From assembly GCA_017519145.1 (NCBI GenBank), contig JAFWTA010000025.1, positions 32,718-96,717 of the forward strand: DNA of 64,000 nt. The letters are read 5' to 3'. The stretch comes from Ruminococcus sp. GTDB taxonomy: Bacteria > Bacillota > Clostridia > Oscillospirales > Ruminococcaceae. The notes below the pieces were generated by a model. That model was not told the origin of the DNA. It saw only the letters and a program-made list of their open reading frames with translations, and ran no database searches. Numbering within the stretch: position 1 is the stretch's first letter; the number at the start of each line of letters is the position of its first letter. Positions 26,043 through 32,714 of the stretch are shown here, piece after piece. Made by a program: the position numbers and the translations under genes.

Positions 26043-26585
26043 TTACTTGTGTGTAACTCTGTCCCCAAGCTTTCCTGCAAGTATAGCCGAAAGCTCCTCG
26101 GCAGTGCCCTCGGTGATATCCGACAGCCTGAAAACAGAGGTCTGATCGGGCGATGCAATTAATATGTGATCCTTATAGGTAATGACCTTCTTAACGGCAG
26201 CATAGCTGTATCTGCCCTCGACGGTCACGCCGTTTTCGGCTGTATATCTTGATGTGTAGCCCTCGTCCTCAAAGAGGAGCTCCTCACTGAGACTGTACCT
26301 TTTCCCGAAAAGGGAGACAGCTGCCGCAACGAACCTGACAGCGCGTATCAGTATACTCACCGCAGTAAAAAAGCAGGCTATTCCTCCAACCAGATACACG
26401 ACCCGTGCATATCTGAAGCCTTCTTTGTGTTCATATAAAACACGGACGCCGTGAACGCAGAAAACAAAGCACAGAACACTGAGTCCCAGAAGCATCAGCA
26501 GCACCATGACCGCTCCGAATGACATCGTCATCCTCAGCTCTGTCAGTAACATTCTTTTGTCCCTTTGACTGTTTATCCTTATCAT
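26043..26585 (-). CDS. YcxB-like membrane protein (copy 3)
   Basis: Protein of 180 residues. Two hydrophobic segments (about 18-43 and 58-85) precede a soluble domain in which YSYAAVKKVITYKDHILIAS and a final GTAEELSAILAGKLGDR match the YcxB-like pattern of a short PH-like domain after two helices. The ATG overlaps the preceding stop (ATGA), so translation is coupled. Function of this family is unknown. Confidence 0.65.
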   Translation of the reverse strand: MIRINSQRDKRMLLTELRMTMSFGAVMVLLMLLGLSVLCFVFCVHGVRVLYEHKEGFRYARVVYLVGGIACFFTAVSILIRAVRFVAAAVSLFGKRYSLSEELLFEDEGYTSRYTAENGVTVEGRYSYAAVKKVITYKDHILIASPDQTSVFRLSDITEGTAEELSAILAGKLGDRVTHK

Positions 26586-27124
26586 ATCTTCACGCTCCTT
26601 TTGTCAATGAAGCGGTCGCCGAACCTTGCCGAAAGGAAATGTTCCAGCTCGGGTACGCTGCCCTCGGTCAGCTCAGACTTGTGTATGATGAAGGCTTTAT
26701 TTGCTTCCACGAAGATAAAGAAGTAATTCATGGTCTCCACAGCTTTATTGATAGTGCCGTAGGGATAGGTCTTATGTACCGTGAAGTTCTCTGCTAACTT
26801 GAAGCTCTCGAGGACCTCGCCGCCGAAGATGATCTCAGTCGAGCAGGGATACGGCAGGAGCTTCAGCTCGCCCTTGTCAGAGCTCAGCAGCTTGATTATG
26901 TCCCACACCCGCAGCATCGCAACGGTAAATGCCAGCGCGATGAAAAAGTAATCGTTGTTGATGCGGTATCTGATCTCATATTTCACCAGCCATATTCCCG
27001 CGATCAGACTTGCTGCGAGCCACAGACCGTCAGATATGAGCTTTTTGACGATATAAGGTGTTTTTGTCAGAGAGTAGAGCGCCTTCAGATGGTTGTCATT
27101 GTATGTTACTCTTGCCCTTACCAT
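26582..27124 (-). CDS. YcxB-like membrane protein (copy 2)
   Basis: Protein of 180 residues. Opening MVRARVTYNDNHLKALYSLT, two transmembrane segments (about 33-52 and 60-80), then a soluble domain with YPYGTINKAVETMNYFFIFV and a closing GSVPELEHFLSARFGDRF. This is homologous to the genes on either side. The start is ATG 27124, 1 nt past the previous stop, with AAGGAG 7 nt upstream; an in-frame ATG at 27148 lies inside the previous gene. Confidence 0.65.
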   Translation of the reverse strand: MVRARVTYNDNHLKALYSLTKTPYIVKKLISDGLWLAASLIAGIWLVKYEIRYRINNDYFFIALAFTVAMLRVWDIIKLLSSDKGELKLLPYPCSTEIIFGGEVLESFKLAENFTVHKTYPYGTINKAVETMNYFFIFVEANKAFIIHKSELTEGSVPELEHFLSARFGDRFIDKRSVKI

Positions 27125-27125
27125 A

Positions 27126-27659
27126 TCACTTCTCCTTAAATTTACCACCCAGCTTTGCGCGGAGCATAGCTCTCAGCTCATCGGGAGTGCCCTCGATGAA
27201 GTCCTCTGCATTGCACGCCACATATCCCGCAATGGAGATATTCATCAGGAAGAAGCCCTCCTTTTCTACGGCGCTTGTGAACTTGTCATAGCCGTATTCC
27301 GCGTGCTTGCTGCCGTGATCGTTCCTTGAGTCGATGATGATGCCATTGTCATTAAAGATGTACTCACCTGTCAGCCCCGGATTTGCCTCCGTGACCTTCT
27401 TGTGGAGCTTCATGGGATCCATTTTCACCAGAAGCCGTATCATATAGAGCACGAACAGCAGGAAGAAGGCGCTGACCAGCAGCACTAAAAAAGGCTCAGC
27501 CTTATGTGTACGGGCAGTTTCCGCAACAAGACATATGGAATTTATGAGGAAAAGTGCTCCCATTAAAATGGCAATATTCTTTGTCGTCCTATAGGCTTTT
27601 GTGTTTCTTATTATCAATGAGTAGTGTTTCAGGTCGTTATTTATTGCGATCTTTACCAC
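27126..27659 (-). CDS. YcxB-like membrane protein (copy 1), GTG start
   Basis: Protein of 177 residues beginning (M)VKIAINNDLKHYS, with two helices (about 30-50 and 58-82) and a soluble domain with YGYDKFTSAVEKEGFFLMNI and GTPDELRAMLRAKLGGKFKEK. The frame stays open upstream through the tRNA-Tyr gene, so the long reading is an artefact. The GTG at 27659 has GGAGG 7 nt before it and is the best start. First of four small membrane-protein genes ending 43 nt before typA. Confidence 0.65.
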   Translation of the reverse strand: MVKIAINNDLKHYSLIIRNTKAYRTTKNIAILMGALFLINSICLVAETARTHKAEPFLVLLVSAFFLLFVLYMIRLLVKMDPMKLHKKVTEANPGLTGEYIFNDNGIIIDSRNDHGSKHAEYGYDKFTSAVEKEGFFLMNISIAGYVACNAEDFIEGTPDELRAMLRAKLGGKFKEK

Positions 27660-27738
27660 GGCGATCCCTCCACAATCTTTATACATTTCTGCACAAAACG
27701 GCTGTATTTCCGTGCAAATCCTCTTTTTTTCAGGGCAT

Positions 27739-27767
27739 AAAAAAGCCCTTGCAGGATAATTGCAAGG
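27739..27767 (-). terminator. second terminator of the tRNA transcript
   Basis: Stem CCTTGCA/TGCAAGG with a 7-nt loop, followed on the minus strand by GCTTTTTTA. Placed 30 nt past the first terminator, giving tandem termination before the membrane-protein operon. Confidence 0.75.
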
Positions 27768-27787
27768 TCTGAAGCGGATGGTGTCAA

Positions 27788-27815
27788 ACAAAAACAGCCC
27801 CGAAAATTTCGGGGC
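27788..27815 (-). terminator. first terminator of the tRNA transcript
   Basis: Perfect 8-bp stem GCCCCGAA/TTCGGGGC with a 3-nt loop followed by TGTTTTTG on the minus strand, 5 nt beyond the encoded CCA of tRNA-Tyr. Confidence 0.85.
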
Positions 27816-27820
27816 GTTTC

Positions 27821-27906
27821 TGGTGGGAGAGGATGGATTCGGACCATCGAAGCTGAAAAGCAACAGATTTACAGTCTGCCCCCTTTGGCCACTCGGGAAC
27901 TCTCCC
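27821..27906 (-). tRNA. tRNA-Tyr (anticodon GTA)
   Basis: 86 nt including encoded CCA. Acceptor GGGAGAG pairs with CTCTCCC; anticodon loop CTGTAAA; class II variable arm; T loop GGTCCGAATCC. Last tRNA of a three-gene cluster. Confidence 0.97.
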
Positions 27907-27942
27907 ATAAAGGATCTTGTATTTTGTCTTTGGACAAAATAA

Positions 27943-28018
27943 TGGAGCTGGTGGACGGACTCGAACCCCCGACCTGCTGATTACAAATCAGCTGCTCTAC
28001 CAACTGAGCTACACCAGC
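27943..28018 (-). tRNA. tRNA-Thr (anticodon TGT)
   Basis: 76 nt including encoded CCA. Acceptor GCTGGTG pairs with CACCAGC; D arm GCTCAGTTGGTAGAGC; anticodon loop TTTGTAA; T arm GGGGGTTCGAGTCC. Confidence 0.97.
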
Positions 28019-28090
28019 GCTAATGCTTAATTATTATATCACATTTGCTTCTGCTTGTCAAGTACTTTTTTCAACTTTTTTGAAAAAGTC

Positions 28091-28167
28091 TGGTCGAGGC
28101 GACAGGACTCGAACCTGCGGCATCTTGCTCCCAAAGCAAGCACTCTACCAAACTGAGCTACGCCTCG
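28091..28167 (-). tRNA. tRNA-Pro (anticodon TGG)
   Basis: 77 nt including encoded CCA. Acceptor CGAGGCG pairs with CGCCTCG; anticodon loop TTTGGGA; T arm GCAGGTTCGAGTCCTGT. First of the tRNA cluster, 38 nt downstream of a consensus -10. Confidence 0.97.
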
Positions 28168-28205
28168 GATAATTCTTCGGCAAGTCCTTGACGGACAGCT
28201 TTTAT

Positions 28206-28234
28206 ATTATACCAGAACGCTTGCCGCTTGTCAA
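28206..28234 (-). promoter_or_regulatory. promoter of the tRNA-Pro/Thr/Tyr operon
   Basis: Minus strand: full consensus TTGACA (28229-28234), 17-nt spacer, TATAAT (28206-28211), with TGG extended -10. The best-matching promoter in the window, as expected for stable RNA. Confidence 0.92.
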
Positions 28235-28308
28235 GCACCTTTCCCACATTTTGTAATATCATACAATAGATACTGTAGGTTTTTGTAATTTTTTGCCGCC
28301 CTTTCAAC

Positions 28309-28333
28309 AAAAAAGGGAGCTTTAAGCTCCCTT
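28309..28333 (-). terminator. terminator of the small acidic protein gene
   Basis: Stem AAGGGAGC/GCTCCCTT with a 5-nt loop, then TTTTTT on the minus strand, 9 nt past the stop codon. Confidence 0.9.
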
Positions 28334-28342
28334 GACAGATCA

Positions 28343-28630
28343 TTAGTCCTTGATATCGTCGATAATATCCTCAGCTGCGTCCTTAACGTCCTCAACAACG
28401 TCCTCAGCCTTATCCTTGATATCCTCAACAGCGTCCTCAGCTGCTTCCTTTACGGAATTATCATTGATCTCGAAATCGATGCTCTCGTCTGTGTCAAAGT
28501 TATCGAAATCATCGTAATCGTCATCATCATAATCTGAACCCGAGCTCTTATCCTTGAGCGCCTGTGCTGCAACATATCCAACAGCAGCTGCTGCGCCGGC
28601 TGCTAAAATAGCGACTAAAAACTTATTCAT
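28343..28630 (-). CDS. small membrane-anchored acidic protein with amphipathic helix repeats
   Basis: Protein of 95 residues. An N-terminal helix (LVAILAAGAAAAVGYVAAQA) looks like a single membrane anchor without a clear cleavage site. It is followed by a run of Asp (about residues 32-50) and a C-terminal 35-residue helix of repeating 11-mer type (AAEDAVEDIKD, KAEDVVEDVKD, AAEDIIDDIKD). The layout resembles YtxH-like or LEA-like stress proteins. Similar A-E-D-x-x-D tails occur on the Wzz-like and YfhO-like proteins in this window. The start is ATG 28630, preceded by GAGGAAA; own promoter and terminator. Confidence 0.75.
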   Translation of the reverse strand: MNKFLVAILAAGAAAAVGYVAAQALKDKSSGSDYDDDDYDDFDNFDTDESIDFEINDNSVKEAAEDAVEDIKDKAEDVVEDVKDAAEDIIDDIKD

Positions 28631-28705
28631 TTTAATTTCCTCTTTTCTCCGCAAGAATTAGTACTTACCGAACCGCTTGCGATCGGATTACGATAATCTG
28701 AATTT

Positions 28706-28734
28706 ATTATACCATACTTTTTTTATAATTTCAA
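28706..28734 (-). promoter_or_regulatory. promoter of the small acidic protein gene
   Basis: Minus strand TTGAAA (28729-28734), 17-nt spacer, TATAAT (28706-28711), TGG extended -10. The -35 lies 5 nt from the rsmE stop codon. Confidence 0.85.
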
Positions 28735-28738
28735 CTCT

Positions 28739-29464
28739 TTACATATTATTTGTTAAAAACATCAAAATTGAAAGGGCTGTTATTGGTGCAGTTTCACAAC
28801 GCAGTATTCTTTTGCCCAGCCAGACCCTTTCTGCGCCTGCTTCCACCAGTGCATCAGCCTCCTCTTTATCGAAGCCGCCTTCGCTTCCGATGAAGAGCCC
28901 TGCGGTCTTTATGCCGTCAAAGTCCACCTCTCCGAAGGAGCGTCCGCCCTCCTCCTCGTAGAGGAGAATGCTGCGGTCAAGAGAGCTGCTCATCTTAACG
29001 CTCTCTCTGAAGCTTACAAGCGGTGTCACCTCGGGTATGATGCCCCTGCCCGACTGCTTTGCAGCCTCCTCGGCTATCCTGCACAGCCTTGGCAGCTTCT
29101 TCTTCGCGAAGTCCTTCTCGTCGGGACGGGATACGCAGCGTCTTGTCAGCACGGGAACTATCCTTGCGGCGCCCAGCTCCACGCTTTTCTGTATGATGTA
29201 TTCAAGCTTGTCCAGCTTGGGCACAGCCTGAAAGAGAGTCACTGATATATCGGGCTCTGCGGCGCATCTGTGCTTCTCTATGAGGTCAAGATATACAGCG
29301 TCTGCGGTAATGCTGCCGATATTGCAGCGATAGTCCGTACCGTTGCAGCAGACGGTTATCTCCTCCCCGGCTCTCATTCTCAGCGACCTGCCGATATGGT
29401 TGGCATCGTCGCCTGTAAGCACGATATTATCCTCATCTATCTCATTTCTGAAAAATCTCGGCAT
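28739..29464 (-). CDS. rsmE: 16S rRNA m3U1498 methyltransferase
   Basis: Protein of 241 residues. N-terminal PUA-like segment (DDANHIGRSLRMRAGE) and C-terminal SPOUT methyltransferase knot with GLFIGSEGGFDKEEAD and LGKRILRCETAPITAL are typical of RsmE. It methylates U1498 in the decoding region of 16S rRNA with S-adenosylmethionine. The ATG at 29464 has GAGGTG upstream; an extra in-frame ATG 24 nt earlier lacks this. Confidence 0.95.
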   Translation of the reverse strand: MPRFFRNEIDEDNIVLTGDDANHIGRSLRMRAGEEITVCCNGTDYRCNIGSITADAVYLDLIEKHRCAAEPDISVTLFQAVPKLDKLEYIIQKSVELGAARIVPVLTRRCVSRPDEKDFAKKKLPRLCRIAEEAAKQSGRGIIPEVTPLVSFRESVKMSSSLDRSILLYEEEGGRSFGEVDFDGIKTAGLFIGSEGGFDKEEADALVEAGAERVWLGKRILRCETAPITALSILMFLTNNM

Positions 29465-29536
29465 AGCAAGCACCTCGTTACAATTCATATTAAGACAATA
29501 TTATCATATCCCGCGCCGCTCTGTCAAGACGGCAAT

Positions 29537-29560
29537 AAAAAACCCTGTCTGACGACAGGG
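29537..29560 (-). terminator. terminator of the VanY-type peptidase gene
   Basis: Perfect 7-bp stem CCCTGTC/GACAGGG with a 4-nt loop and TTTTTT on the minus strand, 8 nt past the stop codon. Confidence 0.88.
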
Positions 29561-29567
29561 ACTTTTG

Positions 29568-30680
29568 TCACTCATATTTTGAATCAACGCCAAGGTACTC
29601 CTCAAGGCACTGTCCGCTGTTGTACATCTCGGTAGCTATTTTTGAGCCAACATATCTTATGTGCCAAGGCTCGTACTGATAGCCTGTGATGTCCTCTTTT
29701 CCCTGAGGATAGCGGATTATGAAGCCGTACTCATGGGCGTGCTGTGCCAGCCATGCTGCTTCGGGCGTAGCGCCGAAGGCATCGTCAATGGTATTGCAGT
29801 CTATGACCAGTCCCGTCTGATGCTCGGAATAACCGGGGCGCGCGGAATAGGTGTCCGCCTTGTCAGCTCCGTCGCTCTTGACATAGTTGTCATAGATTAT
29901 CTCCTGATCGTGGTAGGAGCGGTAGCTGGAGCCGATATAGATGCTCAGGTCCTCCTTGGCAGCTGCTCCCGAAAGAGCCTGAAACTGCTGATAGCACAGG
30001 GGGTCAAGCTTGGGGTCGAAGGTCGCGGGGAGACCGTAGCTCTTGTTGACTATGAGGACCCCCTTTATATAAGTAAGCCCCTCTGCATCATAAACAGGGG
30101 GCTCAGGCGCCTCAGCCGTATTTGACTGAGGCGATGCTGTATCGTCTGTTGCTTCGCCGCGGACGGTTACCTTTATCATTACTTCCTGTGAGGAGTCTGT
30201 TGCAGACCTGAGAGTAACATAGCAGGTACCGGGCTTTACGCCTGTGATATTGCCGATGCTGTCAACAGTGGCAATAGTCGGGTCTCCTGATGACCAGCGC
30301 TCATCCGCTTCGCCCATACCGTCGGGATAACCCTGAACTCTGGGCATATCGGTCTCGCCTACACCGAGGAATACCGAATACTTATCCAGCTTGAAATCGC
30401 TCTTGTTTACGGGCTCTGTAAGAGTCGCCGTAGTAGTGACCGCTGTTGTTGTGATAGCAGGGTCGGTAGCAGTCGCCGTAGTGGTTATAGTAGTCACGGG
30501 TGTTTTAGTCTTTCCCTTACCGTCTTTCTTTCCGTTATCCGAGCAGGCATGAGCCACAAGCAGAACGAAAAGGAGCACCAGAAGCGCTATTACGAAGAGA
30601 GCTGTGAGCTGTCGTCTTCTCAGCGTCTGACGGGATACTCTTTTGCGGGGACGATGTGAATCATATCTGTTATTGTCCAT
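29568..30680 (-). CDS. membrane-anchored D-Ala-D-Ala carboxypeptidase (VanY family) with Ig-like domain
   Basis: Protein of 370 residues. A basic N-terminus precedes one transmembrane helix (about residues 27-47). Then come a Thr/Ala-rich linker (TTTATATDPAITTTAVTTTA, about 60-90), a Big_2-type Ig-like domain (IATVDSIGNITGVKPGTCYV, about 95-175) and a peptidase M15B/VanY domain. Zinc ligands are visible in SEHQTGLVID and EPWHIRYVG, with SSYRSYHDQ upstream of them. It trims the terminal D-Ala of peptidoglycan stem peptides. Isolated from van resistance genes, so a housekeeping wall enzyme is likelier than glycopeptide resistance. AAAGGG lies 8 nt before the ATG. Confidence 0.88.
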   Translation of the reverse strand: MDNNRYDSHRPRKRVSRQTLRRRQLTALFVIALLVLLFVLLVAHACSDNGKKDGKGKTKTPVTTITTTATATDPAITTTAVTTTATLTEPVNKSDFKLDKYSVFLGVGETDMPRVQGYPDGMGEADERWSSGDPTIATVDSIGNITGVKPGTCYVTLRSATDSSQEVMIKVTVRGEATDDTASPQSNTAEAPEPPVYDAEGLTYIKGVLIVNKSYGLPATFDPKLDPLCYQQFQALSGAAAKEDLSIYIGSSYRSYHDQEIIYDNYVKSDGADKADTYSARPGYSEHQTGLVIDCNTIDDAFGATPEAAWLAQHAHEYGFIIRYPQGKEDITGYQYEPWHIRYVGSKIATEMYNSGQCLEEYLGVDSKYE

Positions 30681-30755
30681 ATAAAAATCCCTTTCACTGC
30701 ATATATTAGTACATTACAGCCAGCATATTGCTGCCCATATAAAAACCTTACTATC

Positions 30756-30784
30756 ATTATATCACAGGTTAAATGAAATGTCAC
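30756..30784 (-). promoter_or_regulatory. promoter of the VanY-type gene
   Basis: Minus strand GTGACA (30779-30784), 17-nt spacer, TATAAT (30756-30761), with TGA extended -10. It lies in a 358-nt divergent space shared with the binding-protein gene; the rest of that space is AT-rich and holds no supported gene. Confidence 0.75.
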
Positions 30785-30954
30785 GCAAATTTATGTCAAT
30801 TCCGCATTTTTTTAACAACTTGACATATAACAGGCGGTATTTTTGGAGCTTTTTAACAAAGAAGCCCTGCCGCCGTAGTATTACCATGGAAAAAAGCAAC
30901 GTATTTTTCCGTTCCGATATCATGCGGCGAGCCGCTCTGCCAACATTATATTCC

Positions 30955-30983
30955 TTGACACAGCTGTTAAGAACGAGTATAAT
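30955..30983 (+). promoter_or_regulatory. promoter of the solute-binding lipoprotein gene
   Basis: Perfect TTGACA (30955-30960) and TATAAT (30978-30983) with a 17-nt spacer. 55 nt separate -10 from the start codon. Confidence 0.88.
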
Positions 30984-31038
30984 TATATTCAGCGAAAAGC
31001 TTGATAAGCAAGCTTCGTTCCCGAAAGGAGTTATATAT

Positions 31039-32442
31039 ATGTTGAATAAAAGGAGACTGTCCGCCATTGCCTGTGCAGCGGCAGTCCTCACAGCTGCGGC
31101 TGCCTGCAGCAGCAAGAAAAACAGCAGCAGCGATACACAGCCAACTACCGAAGCCACTGCCCCTGCATCTACTCTGTATAACGGCACCCCTGCGGCGGCA
31201 GACCCCGAGATGGAGATCACTTGGCTGGCAGACTACGACCTTAATCCCAAGTCCGGTGAGAAGCGCTCCGCCGCTCTGGCTATATTCGAGGATATCTTCG
31301 GCGGCAGGATAAACTGCGTGTACACCTCTCCCAAGGACAAGTACGATACGCTGTCCTCAATGATCAATTCGGGCGAGACCGTGGATATGTTCCCCTGCGA
31401 GGCAGATGCATTCCCCAACGGCACTATGTCGGGACTCTTTGACCCGCTGGACCCCTATTTCACCTATATGGGCATGGACGACGGCTTATGGTCGGATATG
31501 TCCGATGTGACGGATATGTTCGCTTACAAGGGACAGCACTATGTGGTGCCCTACTCGATTTCCGAGCCCTTAGTCCTGACATACAGCAGAAAGCTCATGG
31601 AGTCCGAGGGACTTGACGACCCGAGAAAGCTCTGGCAGGAGGGCAAGTGGGACTGGAACGCCATGAAGGGTATGATGGAAAAATTCAGGAACAATCAACC
31701 CGATGCACCGAGATACGGCATAAACGGCTGGTACGGACAGGCTGCCCTCGCCTCAACGGGACATACCGTTATCGGCTTTGACGGCACTTCCCTCAGCAAC
31801 AACATCGGTGACGCCGAGATAGGCAAGGCTGTGGGACTTATGAGCGAAATAAAGAACAACGGCTGGTACAGCAGCACTCTCCGCGACACCTTCCCGTCTG
31901 ACCTCAATACTCTGTTCTACGCCTCGGGAAGCTGGTCTCTGGGCATTTCCAATGCCGCAAATCCCGAAGCAGACCTGATGATAGTTCCCTTTCCCAAGTC
32001 ACCCGACGCGGACAAGAACTACATCTCCTGCGACCTGAACGCCCGTATGCTGGTGAAGAACTCGCAGAAGGGCGAGGCTGTGGCGACCTACCTCAAGTGT
32101 GAGCGGCTTGCAGCGTCCGACGAAAGCATGAAGGCTGCCGCAAAGGAACAGGCTCTTGTGCAGCAGAAGAACGCCTCGGGCTCATTCAGGAGCTTCATCA
32201 CCGAGGAGCAGTACAACGCATTGCAGGAATACCTCGACCTGTCAAAGGTGACTCCCGTTTTTGACTGCGGCTGGGGCATGGGCGAAGCAATGAGCGGCAA
32301 CGGCAACTACACTCCCGACAGCCGCGGTATCATGCAGAAAATCGCAGAAACCGACTCCATCAGCAAGACATATGACCAGCTCCGCGACGAGCTGTCCCCT
32401 GCCATAGACAGCGAGATATCCAAGCTCAGCAGCTTATCATAA
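31039..32442 (+). CDS. extracellular solute-binding lipoprotein, ABC sugar transporter type (family 1)
   Basis: Protein of 467 residues. Signal peptide with lipobox TAAAAC, a Ser/Asp/Thr linker, then a family 1 binding-protein fold: DKYDTLSSMINSGETVDMFP (ligand-facing strand-helix), YKGQHYVVPYSI hinge and RKLWQEGKWDWNAMKGMMEK, the usual W-T-W-DE segment of sugar-binding proteins. Oligosaccharide capture is likely given the neighbouring cellulases, but the ligand is unknown. No permease or ATPase genes are adjacent, so it must use components encoded elsewhere. AAAGGAG lies 8 nt before the ATG at 31039; the frame is open upstream without such a site. Confidence 0.88.
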   Translation: MLNKRRLSAIACAAAVLTAAAACSSKKNSSSDTQPTTEATAPASTLYNGTPAAADPEMEITWLADYDLNPKSGEKRSAALAIFEDIFGGRINCVYTSPKDKYDTLSSMINSGETVDMFPCEADAFPNGTMSGLFDPLDPYFTYMGMDDGLWSDMSDVTDMFAYKGQHYVVPYSISEPLVLTYSRKLMESEGLDDPRKLWQEGKWDWNAMKGMMEKFRNNQPDAPRYGINGWYGQAALASTGHTVIGFDGTSLSNNIGDAEIGKAVGLMSEIKNNGWYSSTLRDTFPSDLNTLFYASGSWSLGISNAANPEADLMIVPFPKSPDADKNYISCDLNARMLVKNSQKGEAVATYLKCERLAASDESMKAAAKEQALVQQKNASGSFRSFITEEQYNALQEYLDLSKVTPVFDCGWGMGEAMSGNGNYTPDSRGIMQKIAETDSISKTYDQLRDELSPAIDSEISKLSSLS

Positions 32443-32448
32443 AATTTA

Positions 32449-32485
32449 CCCCTGAGTATCCCCATCGGGTGCTCGGGGGATTTTT
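32449..32485 (+). terminator. terminator of the solute-binding protein gene
   Basis: Stem CCCCTGAG/CTCGGGGG (one mismatch) with a 15-nt loop, followed by ATTTTTA, 7 nt past the stop. Confidence 0.8.
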
Positions 32486-32611
32486 ATGCCCTCACAGCGT
32501 CCTTTACGGGCAATATGCACTTTTTATGATAGTAAAATATAACAAATGGCGAGTGCGGTTTTTGATACATTCTCCAAAGATGTCGCTTTTTGTGCTAAAT
32601 TACACACAATG

Positions 32612-32642
32612 TTCACAAAATCAGCGGTAATTATGTTATAAT
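32612..32642 (+). promoter_or_regulatory. possible promoter of the first GH9 gene
   Basis: TATAAT (32637-32642) with TGT extended -10 is clear; the best -35 is TTCACA (32612-32617) at a long 19-nt spacing. A weak -35 would fit an activated promoter. The leader to the TTG start is about 70 nt. Confidence 0.5.
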
Positions 32643-32714
32643 AGTAATATGGAAGCTGTGACCTCAGGCAGTTTCCCCTTACTTATTTATTATGTAACGA
32701 GAGGAGAATGGAAA

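Noticed and set aside
27660-27908. Upstream extension of the first YcxB-like gene across the tRNA-Tyr region
   Set aside because: The open frame overlaps the tRNA and two terminators, while a GTG with GGAGG 7 nt upstream at 27659 gives a proper start.
29568-30680. Vancomycin resistance locus
   Set aside because: The VanY-type gene stands alone, without vanH, vanA/B-type ligase, vanX or a two-component system.
30778-31038. Longer N-terminus for the solute-binding protein from 30778
   Set aside because: The extension covers the promoter at 30955-30983 and has no signal peptide; the lipobox form at 31039 has a ribosome site.
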